Assembly: GCF_014926405.1 (NCBI RefSeq)
Contig: NZ_JACXXJ020000005.1
Coordinates: 377,001 to 441,000, forward strand
Length of the DNA stretch: 64,000 nucleotides
Origin: Agrobacterium vitis
GTDB taxonomy: Bacteria > Pseudomonadota > Alphaproteobacteria > Rhizobiales > Rhizobiaceae
Direction of reading: 5' to 3'
The notes beneath the pieces were generated by a model, which saw nothing but the letters and a program-made list of their open reading frames with translations, was not told where the DNA came from and did not search any database. This document shows positions 16,819 through 26,723 of this stretch, in pieces. The first letter of the stretch is position 1, and each line of letters opens with the position of its first letter. A program made the translations under genes and the position numbers.

Positions 16819-18390
16819 TCAGATAGCATCCAGCTCGGCCCGGTGCCGCTGCATGGCGAGAAAACGCGCATAGTCACGGTCGTAAATCTCTTTCATATCC
16901 GGGTTCGGCACTACAAGCCGCCCTGGTTCAGCCATCGCCGCGCCTGCCTCAGCAAGGCCGGGATAAAGCCCGGCGGCGCTGGCGGCATTGATGGCGGTGC
17001 CAATCAACACGGCATCGGTGCCGTCGGCCACCACCAGTTCGCAGCCGGTTGCCGCGGCGTAAAGCTCGACCAGAAGCGGGTTTTTGACATGACCGCCGGT
17101 CAGATGCAGGCGCAGCGGGCCTATACCGTCCTTGCCGAGCGTCTCGACGATCTGGCGCAGGCCAAGCACAATGCCGACGCAGGCGCGCCAATAGAGGCGG
17201 CAGAGGCCGTCAAACGAAGCATCCAGCGTCAGGCCGGAGATGGTTCCGGTCAGGTTTGGGTCGGCGAAGGGCGAACGGTTGCCGTGAAAATCCGGCAGGA
17301 CGTTGATTTTCTGTCCGAAAGACGCGCCTTCCTCGGCGCGCAATGCAGCGATCCGGTCAATAATGCGGCGATGATTGTCGATGCTCGGCTCGCCGCCCTC
17401 CGCATGGCTGCGCACAATATGGTTGAGAAGCGCGCCGGTTGCCGATTGTCCGGCCTCCACCAGCCAGAGATCGGGGAAAATCGCCCCGAAATAAGGCCCC
17501 CAGAGGCTGAAACCGTAAAAGGGCTGGGGCCTGAGCGCAATCAGGCAGCTGGACGTGCCGCCGATCATCGCGACATGGTTGAGGTCAGGGTCGGAGAGAT
17601 CCGTCGATCCCAGCACGCCAAGCGCGCCTGCATAGGCATCGACCATGCCGGCGGCAACGGGAATTCCGGCCATAAGCCCCAGCGCGTCTGCGGCTTTCGT
17701 GCTGAGCGCACCGACACTTTTGCCGACAGCAACCGCCTCTTGGGGCAAGCCTGCGCGGGCCAACAGATCATCCAGCCCGACGTGATCCAGAAAATCCTGC
17801 TGCCAGCCGGGTTTGCTGTGGCCGAAAAACGTCCATTTCGATGTCAGGGTGCAGAGCGAACGCGCCGGGCTGCCCGTCGCCTTCCAGGTGAGGAAATCAG
17901 CGAGATCGAAGGCGGAGCCGAGCCTTTGCCAGAGATCCGGGCGATGACGCTTCAGCCACATCAGCTTGGGGATTTCCGCTTCCGGCGATATCACCCCGCC
18001 ATTGTGGTGCAGCACAGGATGGTCGATGCGGCTGCATTCTTCGGCTTCAGCCGTGGCGCGGTGATCCAGCCAGGCAATGGTGTCGAAACCATCTTGCCCA
18101 TTCAGGCAGAGTGGCTGGCCGCTGCTGTCAAGCAGTACCAGCGAGCAAGTGGCGTCGAAACCGATACCGGCAATGGCTGCAGGACCGATACCGGCCTCGG
18201 CAAGGGCTGCCTTGACCGCGATGCAGCAGGCCTCCCAGATATCCTGGGAATTGTGTTCGCCACGCTCATCGCTTGGGCGTGAAAGCAGGATCGGGTGTTC
18301 GCGCCGGGCCAGCAAGCGACCGGTGCGCGTCACGACACCGGCACGCGCACTGCCGGTGCCGACATCCACCGCAATCAGATGATCTCGCAT
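16819..18390 (-). CDS. FGGY-family carbohydrate kinase
   Basis: 523 residues. Starts with the ATP-binding strand HLIAVDVGTGSARAGVV; the catalytic base region DTIAWLDHRA, GFDATCSLVLLD and the FGGY C-terminal signature region LHLTGGHVKNPLLVELYA with DGTDAVLIGTAI are present. Sequence features (GTGSARAGV, GGTSSCLIAL) point to the ribulokinase-like/D-ribulose kinase subgroup rather than glycerol kinase. As last gene behind the smo/mtlK operon it probably phosphorylates the ketose released by polyol oxidation (fructose, sorbose, xylulose or ribulose), which is inference. The 167 bases between it and the HAD gene contain no terminator that I can see. Confidence 0.88.
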   Translation of the reverse strand: MRDHLIAVDVGTGSARAGVVTRTGRLLARREHPILLSRPSDERGEHNSQDIWEACCIAVKAALAEAGIGPAAIAGIGFDATCSLVLLDSSGQPLCLNGQDGFDTIAWLDHRATAEAEECSRIDHPVLHHNGGVISPEAEIPKLMWLKRHRPDLWQRLGSAFDLADFLTWKATGSPARSLCTLTSKWTFFGHSKPGWQQDFLDHVGLDDLLARAGLPQEAVAVGKSVGALSTKAADALGLMAGIPVAAGMVDAYAGALGVLGSTDLSDPDLNHVAMIGGTSSCLIALRPQPFYGFSLWGPYFGAIFPDLWLVEAGQSATGALLNHIVRSHAEGGEPSIDNHRRIIDRIAALRAEEGASFGQKINVLPDFHGNRSPFADPNLTGTISGLTLDASFDGLCRLYWRACVGIVLGLRQIVETLGKDGIGPLRLHLTGGHVKNPLLVELYAAATGCELVVADGTDAVLIGTAINAASAAGLYPGLAEAGAAMAEPGRLVVPNPDMKEIYDRDYARFLAMQRHRAELDAI

Positions 18391-18557
18391 GATGAATTTG
18401 TTTCCGCCCTAATGCTTTCAGTCCGTCCCAAAATGGCCGCTGACGGGCTGCAAAAGGCAATTTCTGCGCTTCCAGTGCTCACGTACTTGAGTACGCTCCG
18501 CTCCGGTTCTCGAAATCACCATTTTCGCCACGCCAACAGCAATTTTGGAACAAACTG

Positions 18558-19235
18558 TCATAAAACAAACTGAACCAGATTGGCCATGACGTCAAATTTG
18601 GCGTCTGGCTTCAGGGCGTCAATGCTGCCGTGGTAGCTTTCGCCTGTCGCATGGCCGCCGCCGGTGAAGGCTAAGGCGCGCATACCAGCGGCGCGGGCGG
18701 CGGTGAGGCCTGCGGGGCTATCTTCCACCACCACGCAATGGTGTGGATCGATCCCCATTTTCTCGGCGGCATAGAGGAACAGATCCGGAGCGGGCTTGCC
18801 GTTCTTGACCATGGTGGCGCTGAAAATATGCGGTTCGAAACGCTCGATCAGGCCGGTGACGCTGAGAGATAGGGCGATGCGATCCGGCTGACTTGAGGAG
18901 GCCACGCACCAGCCAACGCCCGCCTTGCCCAAATCGTCGAGCGCGGTATGCAGACCGGAAATCGGCTTCAAATCCTGCCGAAAGCGTCGATACAGATGGG
19001 TGCGCAGGCTGGTGAGAAAGGTGTCGCCAATGGCGAACGAAAACTCCTCGTGGGCCACCTCCACTACCGTTGCCATGCTGCGGCCAAGGAAATTGCGATA
19101 GACGTAATCCTCGTCAATCGCCACACCGGCTTTTTCAAATTCGGCCACCATGACCTCGACCGAGATCGGCTCGCTATCGACAAGCACGCCGTCGCAGTCG
19201 AAAATCACCAGCTTGGTGGCCGGGTCATGCATCAT
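18558..19235 (-). CDS. HAD-superfamily sugar-phosphate phosphatase
   Basis: 225 residues, beta-phosphoglucomutase-like subfamily. Motif I FDCDGVLVDSEP (nucleophile Asp, acid/base Asp two residues on), motif II CVASSSQ, motif III Lys in KNGKPAPDLF, and motif IV VVEDSPAG. The cap domain (about 15-85) is helical, as in subclass I HADs acting on small sugar phosphates or phosphoglycolate. AAAGGATAAG precedes a double ATG and overlaps the last codons of mtlK, 8 bases away, so it is translated as part of the polyol operon. Substrate unknown; clearing of a dead-end hexitol or ketose phosphate is a plausible role. Confidence 0.88.
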   Translation of the reverse strand: MMHDPATKLVIFDCDGVLVDSEPISVEVMVAEFEKAGVAIDEDYVYRNFLGRSMATVVEVAHEEFSFAIGDTFLTSLRTHLYRRFRQDLKPISGLHTALDDLGKAGVGWCVASSSQPDRIALSLSVTGLIERFEPHIFSATMVKNGKPAPDLFLYAAEKMGIDPHHCVVVEDSPAGLTAARAAGMRALAFTGGGHATGESYHGSIDALKPDAKFDVMANLVQFVL

Positions 19236-19243
19236 CTTATCCT

Positions 19244-20731
19244 TTATGCCGCTGCAAGATGCCCATCGATGTAGCTTTGCAGGGTCTGTGCTGTGCCATG
19301 GGTGCGAAGGCTTGAGAGTGCCTTTGCAAAGCGCGTCTTGAACAGCTCATTTTGCCCCACGGTGCCGAAAATATCGTCCAGCGTCAGGAATAGCAGCGGA
19401 TCTTGTCGTGACGCAATGGCGGTTTTTTGCAGACGATCAGCGTTGGCATCGTTGAACACAATCGGCTTGCCGCTATCGGATATGCCCTCGAAATAATGGC
19501 ACCAAAGGGCGGACACCAAGGCCAGTCCGGTAACATCCAAACCCTTGGCGAGACGATCCGCTGTCGATGGCAGAATGAATTTTGGCTGACGGTTGGATCC
19601 ATCCTGCGCCAAGCGCGGAATGGTGTCGCCGATTTTGGGGTTGGAGAAGCGGCTCTCGATCAGCGTGGCATAGTCCTGCAAGCTGGTGTTGGGCACGGGC
19701 GGCACCACGGGGATGATTTCATCATGGGTCAGCTTGGCAAGGAACGCCCGGATCAGCGGGTTTTCCATGGCTTCATGCACGAAGTGAATGTCCATCAGCG
19801 CGGCGGGATAGGCAATGGCCGCATGGCCGCCATTGAGAATGCGCAGTTTCATCAGCTCATAGGGTGCGACATCCTCGACAAAGGTGACGCCAACCTCTTC
19901 AAAGGCAGGGCGACCGAGCGGGAATTTGTCCTCCAGCACCCATTGCTTGAATTCCTCGCAAAACACTGGCCATGCATCATCAATGCCGTAGGTGTCGCGG
20001 GTGATGTCGATTTCGCGTGGGCCGGTGGCGGGGGTGATACGGTCCACCATGGAATTGGGGAAGGCAACGTGGTGGTGAATCCACTCGGCAAAATCGGGAT
20101 CGGAGAGTTTGGCAAGGCCAATCACGGTGGCTTCCGTGACCTCGCCATTGCCGGGGATGTTGTCGCAACACATCACGGTGAAGGGTGGGATATTGGCGGC
20201 GCGGCGGGCCTTGAGGCCTGCGATGATCAGGCCAAACACGGTTTTGGGCTGATCGGGGTTTTGTGCATCGGCCATAATGGCCGGGTGTTTGGGGTCAAAA
20301 TGCCCGGTGGCGGGATCGATGAAATAGCCGCCTTCGGTGATGGTCATGGAGACAATGCGAATGGCGGGATCGGCAAGCTTGGCTATGATGCCGTCAAAAT
20401 CCGGTGCCGCGATCATATCCACCATCGGGCCGGTGACGGTGGCGGCACTCTTGGCCACGTCCTGTTCCACCACGGTGGTCAGGTAATCCTGGCCTGCCAG
20501 CTTGTCTTTCATGGTGGCGTCGGAGGGAAGCACGCCCGCGCCGACAATCGCAAAATCGAGGTCTTTGCCGAGGTTGAACAGCTCATGCAGGTAAACCGCC
20601 TGATGGGCGCGGTGGAAATTGCCCACGCCGAAATGGACAATGCCTGATGTGAGGCTTTCGCGGGTGTAGGTGGGGATGGCGGCCTTTGAGGCTGCGTCTT
20701 TCAGGGTGGAAAGGGAGAGTTTTATGGTCAT
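19244..20731 (-). CDS. mtlK: Mannitol/polyol 2-dehydrogenase
   Basis: 495 residues, the standard length of long-chain polyol dehydrogenases. N-terminal Rossmann domain begins GIVHFGVGNFHRAHQA; the substrate-domain signatures are TITEGGY, CCDNIPGNG, FPNSMVDRITP and the catalytic lysine/asparagine motif ELMKLRILNGGHA. It oxidises D-mannitol (and often D-arabinitol or sorbitol) to the ketose with NAD+. Ribosome site AGGACC precedes the ATG. It sits in the smo operon, separated from smoS by a RIME-like pair, and is coupled to the HAD gene downstream. Confidence 0.94.
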   Translation of the reverse strand: MTIKLSLSTLKDAASKAAIPTYTRESLTSGIVHFGVGNFHRAHQAVYLHELFNLGKDLDFAIVGAGVLPSDATMKDKLAGQDYLTTVVEQDVAKSAATVTGPMVDMIAAPDFDGIIAKLADPAIRIVSMTITEGGYFIDPATGHFDPKHPAIMADAQNPDQPKTVFGLIIAGLKARRAANIPPFTVMCCDNIPGNGEVTEATVIGLAKLSDPDFAEWIHHHVAFPNSMVDRITPATGPREIDITRDTYGIDDAWPVFCEEFKQWVLEDKFPLGRPAFEEVGVTFVEDVAPYELMKLRILNGGHAAIAYPAALMDIHFVHEAMENPLIRAFLAKLTHDEIIPVVPPVPNTSLQDYATLIESRFSNPKIGDTIPRLAQDGSNRQPKFILPSTADRLAKGLDVTGLALVSALWCHYFEGISDSGKPIVFNDANADRLQKTAIASRQDPLLFLTLDDIFGTVGQNELFKTRFAKALSSLRTHGTAQTLQSYIDGHLAAA

Positions 20732-20799
20732 TGGGTTAGGTCCTGAATGAATTTTGGGAAATGGGTGGGGGCTAGGCGATGGAGTGTGTGGCTTGTGGC

Positions 20800-20993
20800 T
20801 TCGCCCCCCTCATCCCCCTGCCGGGACCTTCTCCCCGCAGGGGAGAAGAGACTTTGTCGATATGGCATCTCGAAAAAGCAACCGTCATCAACCGCTTGTT
20901 CCAGACCTATCCATTCCGGGCATTGAGGTGTGCCACCTGCCTCTTCTCCCCAGCGGGGAGAAGGTGGCGGCAGCCGGATGAGGGGGGCGAAGC
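20800..20993. repeat. RIME-like inverted repeat pair (type A) inside the smo operon
   Basis: Left unit about 20800-20852 (CCCCTCATCCCCCTGCCGGG, CTCCCC with GGGGAGAAGAG) and inverted right unit 20941-20993. The units face each other over about 88 bases and fill most of the 296-base smoS-mtlK gap. The strong secondary structure could reduce or process the downstream mtlK message. Confidence 0.82.
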
Positions 20994-21027
20994 CCATGCC
21001 CCAAAACGCCTCAGCAAACCGACCATC

Positions 21028-21804
21028 TCAGCTCATCCAATTGCCGCCATCGACGTTATACGTCTGGGCCACCACGTAATCGGCTTCAGCGGAGGCCAGA
21101 AAAACCGCCATGCCGGTGAGATCGTTTGCAGTCCCCATGCGCCCAAACGGAACAGCCTCACCCACCAGCTTTTTCTTCTCGCCGGGGGCGCGGTTTTCAA
21201 ACTTGGCAAACAGCGCATCCACACCATCCCAATGCTCGCCATCGACCACGCCGGGGGCGATCGCATTGACATTGATGCTATGCTTGATCAGGTCCAGCCC
21301 GGCGGATTGGGTGAGCGAAATAATTGCCGCCTTGGTGGCGCAATAGACCGCCACCAGTGCTTCACCGCGTCGCCCAGCTTGGCTGGCCATATTGATGATC
21401 TTGCCACCCTTGCCACGGGCAATCATCGATTTTGCCGCCGCTTGCAGCATGAAGAGTGAGCCAGCCACGTTGATGGAAAACAGCCGATCATAGCTCTCGC
21501 GGGTGATGTCCACGATGGGCGCAAGATCAAACAAGGCGGCGTTGTTGATGAGAATGTCGAGGCCACCCGTCTTGTCTTCCACGGCCTTGATGGCGGCATC
21601 AATCGAAGCCTGATTGGTAACGTCAAGATGCACTGCATAGGCTTTTTCGCCAATGGCTTTCGCCGTTTCGGTCGCCCGTTCCATATTGATGTCGGCAATG
21701 GCAACCGTGGCACCTTCACGCACATAGGCCTCTGCAAAGGCCCGGCCAATGCCACGGGCGGAACCGGTAATCAGGGCAGATTTTCCGTCTAACCGTCCGC
21801 TCAT
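21028..21804 (-). CDS. smoS: Sorbitol dehydrogenase, short-chain type
   Basis: 258 residues, SDR family. Cofactor motif TGSARGIG, Asp in AIADIN (NAD preference), NNAA, catalytic Ser in MASQAG and YCATK with the YxxxK pair; C-terminal DGGNWMS. It oxidises D-sorbitol (glucitol) or galactitol to the ketose in the cytoplasm. The ATG overlaps the smoK stop by 4 bases, showing it is part of the transporter operon, the arrangement known for smoS in rhizobia and Rhodobacter. Confidence 0.92.
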   Translation of the reverse strand: MSGRLDGKSALITGSARGIGRAFAEAYVREGATVAIADINMERATETAKAIGEKAYAVHLDVTNQASIDAAIKAVEDKTGGLDILINNAALFDLAPIVDITRESYDRLFSINVAGSLFMLQAAAKSMIARGKGGKIINMASQAGRRGEALVAVYCATKAAIISLTQSAGLDLIKHSINVNAIAPGVVDGEHWDGVDALFAKFENRAPGEKKKLVGEAVPFGRMGTANDLTGMAVFLASAEADYVVAQTYNVDGGNWMS

Positions 21805-22814
21805 GCTGACATTTCCTTCTCGTTTAGACCTTGCGCATTGAAACGATGAATGCGGCTGTCATCCGGGGTGAGAAACACCGTATCGCCGTGGCGGGCGGTG
21901 AAGTCGCCATCTGTGCGGGCGGTCATGGTGCCAAGGCCTTCGACATCCACATGCAAATGGGTGTCGGAGCCAAGATGTTCGGCAATGGTCACCTTGCCTT
22001 TCCACGCGCCGTCACTTGTGGAGAGCGTCACATGTTCCGGGCGAATGCCAATGGTGGCAGCACCATATTTTTGGGCTGTCGCGCCGGAAATCAGGTTCAT
22101 CTTCGGCGAGCCGATAAAGCCTGCAACAAACAGATTGGCGGGCTTGTGATACAACTCCATCGGTGAGCCAACCTGCTCGATATTGCCTTTGTTCAGCACC
22201 ACAATCTTATCCGCCATGGTCATGGCTTCGACCTGATCGTGGGTGACGTAGATTGACGTTGCCCCCAACTTTTGGTGCAGCTCGGTAATTTCCAGCCGCA
22301 TGTTGACGCGCAGCGCCGCATCAAGGTTGGACAGCGGCTCATCAAACAAAAAGCACGAGGGTGAGCGCACAATCGCCCGGCCAATCGCCACACGCTGGCG
22401 CTGACCGCCAGAAAGCTGGCGCGGTTTGCGGTCGAGATAATCCGTAAGGTTGAGGATGCGGGCGGCATCCGTGACCTTCTTGTCAATCTCGCCCTTATCA
22501 ATGCCCGCCATTTTCAGCGGAAAGCCAATGTTGGAGCGTACGCTCATATGCGGGTAAAGCGCATAGGACTGGAACACCATGGCAAGGCCGCGCTCAGAGG
22601 GTTTGCGGTCTGTGGCATCTGTGCCGTCAATAAAAATCTTGCCGCCGGATGTGTCCTCCAGTCCGGCAATCAGCCGCAGCAGGGTGGATTTGCCGCAGCC
22701 GGAGGGACCAACAAACACAACAAATTCGCCATTGTTGATCTCCAGATCAATGCCGGGAATGACCTTGTGCTCGGCAAAGGCTTTCGAGACGTTTTTAAGC
22801 TGAATACTGCCCAT
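21801..22814 (-). CDS. smoK: Sorbitol/mannitol ABC transporter ATP-binding protein
   Basis: 337 residues, MalK/UgpC-type. ATG at 22814 ([11 protein letters not shown]) follows AAAGGA; the frame opens 30 bases earlier without support. Walker [11 protein letters not shown]-loop [26 protein letters not shown], Walker [13 protein letters not shown], His loop YVTHDQ, then a C-terminal OB/TOBE regulatory domain (GIRPEHV). It energises the SmoFG permease and may be shared with other sugar transporters. Overlaps smoS by 4 bases. Confidence 0.94.
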   Translation of the reverse strand: MGSIQLKNVSKAFAEHKVIPGIDLEINNGEFVVFVGPSGCGKSTLLRLIAGLEDTSGGKIFIDGTDATDRKPSERGLAMVFQSYALYPHMSVRSNIGFPLKMAGIDKGEIDKKVTDAARILNLTDYLDRKPRQLSGGQRQRVAIGRAIVRSPSCFLFDEPLSNLDAALRVNMRLEITELHQKLGATSIYVTHDQVEAMTMADKIVVLNKGNIEQVGSPMELYHKPANLFVAGFIGSPKMNLISGATAQKYGAATIGIRPEHVTLSTSDGAWKGKVTIAEHLGSDTHLHVDVEGLGTMTARTDGDFTARHGDTVFLTPDDSRIHRFNAQGLNEKEMSA

Positions 22815-22827
22815 GGAAAAATTCCTT

Positions 22828-23658
22828 TTACTTGACCGCGCCAAAAGTCAGTCCGCGCACCAGCTGTTTCTGGCTGAACCATCCGAGCACAACGATTGGA
22901 GCAATCGCCATGGTGGAGGCAGCCGAGAGCTTGGCGTAAAACAGGCCTTCGGGGCTGGAATAGGAGGCGATGAAAGTGGTCAGCGGTGCTGCCACTGATG
23001 TGGTGAGGTTGAGGGTCCAAAACGCCTCGTTCCACGACAGAATGATGTTGAGCAGCATGGTCGAGGCAATGCCCGGAACCGCCATCGGCGTCAGCACATA
23101 GATGATTTCCTTGATCAGGGATGCGCCATCCATGCGGGCGGCTTCGAGAATTTCGCCGGGAATTTCCTTGAAATAGGTGTAGAGCATCCAGATGATGATC
23201 GGCAGGTTGATCATGGTCAGCACGCCGACCAGACCGATGCGGCTATCGAGCAATCCACCATCGCGAAACAGCAGATAGATCGGGATCAGTGCGCCCACGG
23301 GCGGCATCATCTTGGTGGAGAGCATCCACATCAGCACATCCTTGGTGCGCTTGGTGGGCGAAAACGCCATGGCCCAAGCCGACGGGATGGCAATGACTAG
23401 GCCCAGAAGCGTGGAGCCAAAGGAGATGATCACTGAGTTCATGAAGTGGGCAAAATAGTCAGAGCGGCCCTGCACCTCGACATAGTTTTCCGTGGTCCAG
23501 TGGAAGAACAGAAACACCGGCGGCGAGGCGATCGCATCGCCCTCGCTTTTGAAACTGGTGAGGAAGGTCCACAGGATCGGGAAGAACAGCAACAGCCCGA
23601 TTGCCCATGCTATGAGTGTAAAGGTCAGCTTACGCTTGGTGGAAATTGCGCGTGCCAT
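22828..23658 (-). CDS. smoG: Sorbitol/mannitol ABC transporter permease (second)
   Basis: 276 residues, six membrane helices, MalG type. The EAA loop that contacts the ATPase reads [20 protein letters not shown], and the C-terminus ends [15 protein letters not shown], a typical MalG-family tail. It forms the membrane channel with SmoF. Only three bases separate it from the smoF stop, and smoK starts 13 bases after its own stop. Confidence 0.93.
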   Translation of the reverse strand: MARAISTKRKLTFTLIAWAIGLLLFFPILWTFLTSFKSEGDAIASPPVFLFFHWTTENYVEVQGRSDYFAHFMNSVIISFGSTLLGLVIAIPSAWAMAFSPTKRTKDVLMWMLSTKMMPPVGALIPIYLLFRDGGLLDSRIGLVGVLTMINLPIIIWMLYTYFKEIPGEILEAARMDGASLIKEIIYVLTPMAVPGIASTMLLNIILSWNEAFWTLNLTTSVAAPLTTFIASYSSPEGLFYAKLSAASTMAIAPIVVLGWFSQKQLVRGLTFGAVK

Positions 23659-23661
23659 TGA

Positions 23662-24534
23662 TCAGCTCTCCAGGTTCTTGCCGATGAGGCGGATCAGGAA
23701 AAGGGCAACGATATTGGCAAGCACTACAGCCACAATACCGCCTGCGGACGCGCCGCCAATGTCAAATTGCAGCAGGGCCTGATTGTAGATCAGATAGGTC
23801 AGGTTGGTGCTGTCGGTGCCGGGTCCGCCATTGGTGGTGACGAGAATTTCGGCAAATACCGAGAGCAGGAAGATGGTCTCAATCAGCACCACCACGGTGA
23901 TGGCGCGGGCCATATGCGGCAGGGTGATATAGATGAATTTCGAGATCGGCCCTGCGCCATCCATTTCGGCGGCTTCCTTCTGCTCCTCGTCCAGCGATTG
24001 CAGGGCGGTGAGCAGGATCAGGGTGGCAAAGGGCAGCCATTGCCATGCCACAATGATGATGATGGAGAGCAGCGGAATGGTGGCCAGCCAATCCAGCGGC
24101 TCCAGCCCAAGCATGCGAAACGCGAAGGCAAACAGGCCGTTCACCGGGTTCATCAGCATGTTTTTCCACACCAAGGCGGCCACGGTTGGCATGATGAAAA
24201 ACGGCGAAATCACCAGAATGCGGACAATGCCTTGGCCAAACATTGGCTGATCCAGCAGCAGCGCCAGCGCAATGCCACCAATGATGGAAATGGCCAGCAC
24301 GCCACCCACCAATATCAGAGTGTTGGTGAGGGCTGCGAAAAACGCCGGATCGGTGAGGAAATATTGATAATTCAGTAGGCCGACGAAGTCATGCACGCCG
24401 GGCATCAGCAGATTATAGTTCAGAGTTGAGAAATAGATGGTCATGGCCAGCGGCACAATCATCCATGCAAACAGCAGGATAACCGAAGGGGCCATCATCC
24501 ATCGGGCCGAGGAATGGGTATGGGTCGTCGCCAT
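23662..24534 (-). CDS. smoF: Sorbitol/mannitol ABC transporter permease (first)
   Basis: 290 residues, MalF type with six helices. ATG at 24534 (MATTHTHSSARW) follows AAGAGG; an upstream in-frame start would run into the RIME-like repeat and is rejected. EAA loop KEAAEMDGAGPISKFIYITLP. It is separated from smoE by 259 bases that carry an inverted repeat pair, so binding protein and permeases may differ in message level. Confidence 0.92.
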   Translation of the reverse strand: MATTHTHSSARWMMAPSVILLFAWMIVPLAMTIYFSTLNYNLLMPGVHDFVGLLNYQYFLTDPAFFAALTNTLILVGGVLAISIIGGIALALLLDQPMFGQGIVRILVISPFFIMPTVAALVWKNMLMNPVNGLFAFAFRMLGLEPLDWLATIPLLSIIIIVAWQWLPFATLILLTALQSLDEEQKEAAEMDGAGPISKFIYITLPHMARAITVVVLIETIFLLSVFAEILVTTNGGPGTDSTNLTYLIYNQALLQFDIGGASAGGIVAVVLANIVALFLIRLIGKNLES

Positions 24535-24593
24535 GTCTGCCGCGCCTCTTGGGGGTGTTGGAAATTGAAATGTTCGTGTTGGAGTGTGTGGCC

Positions 24594-24777
24594 TACCCCC
24601 CTCTGTCCTGCCGGACATCTCCCCCTCAAGGGGGGAGATCGGATAGACGCATCTGCCAGTTTCTCCAGCACCGCTCGTATTATCGACCTGTTGACGAGAA
24701 AATCAGGAGCGAGACGTAAACTCCGAGTCGATCTCCCCCCTTGAGGGGGAGATGCCCGGCAGGGCAGAGGGGGGTAA
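24594..24777. repeat. RIME-like inverted repeat pair (type B) between smoE and smoF
   Basis: Left unit about 24594-24643 (CCCCCCTCTGTCCTGCCGG, ACATCTCCCCCTCAAGGGG) and inverted right unit 24728-24777, with 84 bases between. The same unit occurs at 2026-2184. Placed exactly after the first gene of the operon, where a processing or attenuation structure is common in binding-protein-dependent transporters. Confidence 0.82.
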
Positions 24778-24793
24778 ACCCCAACCTCAACCC

Positions 24794-26113
24794 TTACTTC
24801 TTCGGATAACCCGCCTTCTTCATTTCACGCTCGGTGAGTGTTTGCGCCGTTTTCAACGCCTGATCCACCGTGGCCTGACCGGCCAGTGCTGCCGAGAATT
24901 GCTGGCCAACGGCAGTGCCGATGCCCTGGAATTCCGGGATAGCCACATATTGCACGCCCTCATAAGGCACAGGCTTGACGGTGGGTTGCTTGGGGTCTGC
25001 CGAGTTGATGCTATCCAGCGTCATCTTCGCAAACGGTGCAGCCTTCTGGTAATCGGCATTGGCATAGAGCGAAGTGCGCGTGCCCGGAGGAACATTGGCC
25101 CAGCCGTCCTTTTCGGCCACCAGCTTCAGATAGTCCTTACTGGTTGCCCAGGCGATGAACTTTTCAGCGGCTTCGACCTTCTTGGAGCCAGCCGGAATGG
25201 CGAGGTTCCACGACCACAGCCAGTTGCCGCGCTTGCCAAGACCATTATCGGGAGCCAAAGCAAAGCCGACCTGATCAGCAACCTTGGATTCCTTCGGGTT
25301 GGTCACGAAGGAGGCAGCCACGGTGGCATCAATCCACATGCCGCATTTGCCAGTCTGGAACAGGGCGAGGTTTTCATTGAAGCCATTGGAAGACGCACCG
25401 GGAGGGCCGTTCTTCTTCATCAGGTCCACATAGAACTGAAGGGTCTTTTTCCACTCCGGCTGATCAAACTGTGGCTTCCACTGTTCATCAAACCAGCGTG
25501 CGCCAAAGGAGTTGGACATGGCGGAGAGGAAAGCGATGTTTTCACCCCAGCCAGCCTTGCCGCGCAGGCAGATGCCGTACACTTCCTTGGATTTATCGGT
25601 AATCTTGTCGGCGGCTTCCTTGATGAAGTCCCAGGTGGGGGCTTCCGGCATTTTCAGGCCCGCTTTTTCAAACAGATCCTTGCGATACATCACCATCGAG
25701 CTTTCGGCATAAAACGGTGCCGCATAAAGCTTGCCATCGACGGTCAGGCCAGAGCGCACCGGCGGCAGAAGGTCGGCTGCGTCGTAATCCTTGTCGGCAC
25801 TCAGCTTGTCCAGCGGTGCCAGCCAGCCCTGCTTGCCCCAGATCGGCGCTTCGTAAATGCCGATAGTCATCACGTCATACTGGCCGCCCTTGGTGGCCAC
25901 ATCGGTGGTCACTTTCTGGCGCAGCACGTTTTCTTCCAGCGTCACCCACTTCACATCAATGCCGGGATTCTTCTTGGTAAAATCATCCGTCAGCTTTTGC
26001 ATGCGGATCATGTCGCCGTTGTTGACGGTGGCAACCGTCAGCGTTTCGGCAGAGGTCACGCCAGCCATGGCGAAGACTGAGCAGGCGCCCAGCAATAGTG
26101 TTTTCAATGTCAT
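24794..26113 (-). CDS. smoE: Sorbitol/mannitol-binding protein
   Basis: 439 residues, extracellular solute-binding protein family 1. Signal peptide MTLKTLLLGACSVFAMAG with cleavage near TSA-ET; GGGAGGAAGAA precedes the ATG. Features include PGIDVKWVTLEENVLRQ, the hinge-region VMTIGIYEAP, YAAPFYAESSMVMYRKDLF and a C-terminal EREMKKAGYPKK helix. It captures the polyol in the periplasm for SmoFGK. First gene of the leftward operon; the 610-base upstream gap holds its promoter, with TACTCA repeated at 26231 and 26245, and the AT-rich leader of the opposite operon. Confidence 0.92.
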   Translation of the reverse strand: MTLKTLLLGACSVFAMAGVTSAETLTVATVNNGDMIRMQKLTDDFTKKNPGIDVKWVTLEENVLRQKVTTDVATKGGQYDVMTIGIYEAPIWGKQGWLAPLDKLSADKDYDAADLLPPVRSGLTVDGKLYAAPFYAESSMVMYRKDLFEKAGLKMPEAPTWDFIKEAADKITDKSKEVYGICLRGKAGWGENIAFLSAMSNSFGARWFDEQWKPQFDQPEWKKTLQFYVDLMKKNGPPGASSNGFNENLALFQTGKCGMWIDATVAASFVTNPKESKVADQVGFALAPDNGLGKRGNWLWSWNLAIPAGSKKVEAAEKFIAWATSKDYLKLVAEKDGWANVPPGTRTSLYANADYQKAAPFAKMTLDSINSADPKQPTVKPVPYEGVQYVAIPEFQGIGTAVGQQFSAALAGQATVDQALKTAQTLTEREMKKAGYPKK

Positions 26114-26479
26114 TTCTTCCTCCCAGAAGACCAGGTGGAACCCGGAGGCCCCTTGAGGGTCTGCCGACGGGCCACTGGTAAATCAACCGATAGACCTTGA
26201 TCTCACTCGCGATCTAATGAGCATTCGCTTTACTCATGGGCAAATACTCACATCCTGCCTCGAAATGTCAATCGCAATTCGTTGCTGCACTGCCGAAGTC
26301 ATGTTCGAATTCCTGTCCAGCGGCAGGCCTAATGTCGTAAACCCTCGTGATATTGAAGGAATTTTGAATATTTCAAATTTATCAGGAGCTTGATATTCAT
26401 TCGCGTCATCTACCAAATGTCATTGGTAAGGAATGCTGGACAGGCAAACATGTGGGAGAAATAGCCGCCATCGTGAAAA

Positions 26480-26700
26480 GGAGAATTGAAAAATACATAT
26501 TTATATTAATATATATCGTTATATGTATTTTAATTTACTTTATTTTTTTGTGGCTTTTTGAAAATATTGATTTACTTACATAAAATATAAATATAATTAT
26601 CAATATTGAATAATATATAAAATATAATCGATTATATTTATTATTTTTTAATAAATAAATTGACTCTTGCTAATAATATATCAAAATTCCTGGTTATGTT
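26480..26700. promoter_or_regulatory. Extremely AT-rich leader of the chitin-synthase-like operon
   Basis: From about 26480 to 26695 the strand is almost only A and T, with many TATATA-type steps, in sharp contrast to the surrounding high-GC DNA. A TTGACT box at 26660-26665 could be a -35 element. Such tracts are the targets of rhizobial Ros/MucR-type zinc-finger silencers and of H-NS-like proteins, so silencing of the operon is a plausible inference. No ORF is supported between 26114 and 26723. Confidence 0.6.
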
Positions 26701-26723
26701 GTTTTCGCTGGGGGGCGATAAGC

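Noticed and set aside
16762..18282. 506-residue open frame opposite the FGGY kinase
   Set aside because: It has no recognisable domain, and the minus-strand kinase with complete motifs accounts for the DNA.
20732..21027. CRISPR-like array from repeated GC-rich units
   Set aside because: The units are a single inverted pair without regular direct repeats or equal spacers, and no cas genes are present.
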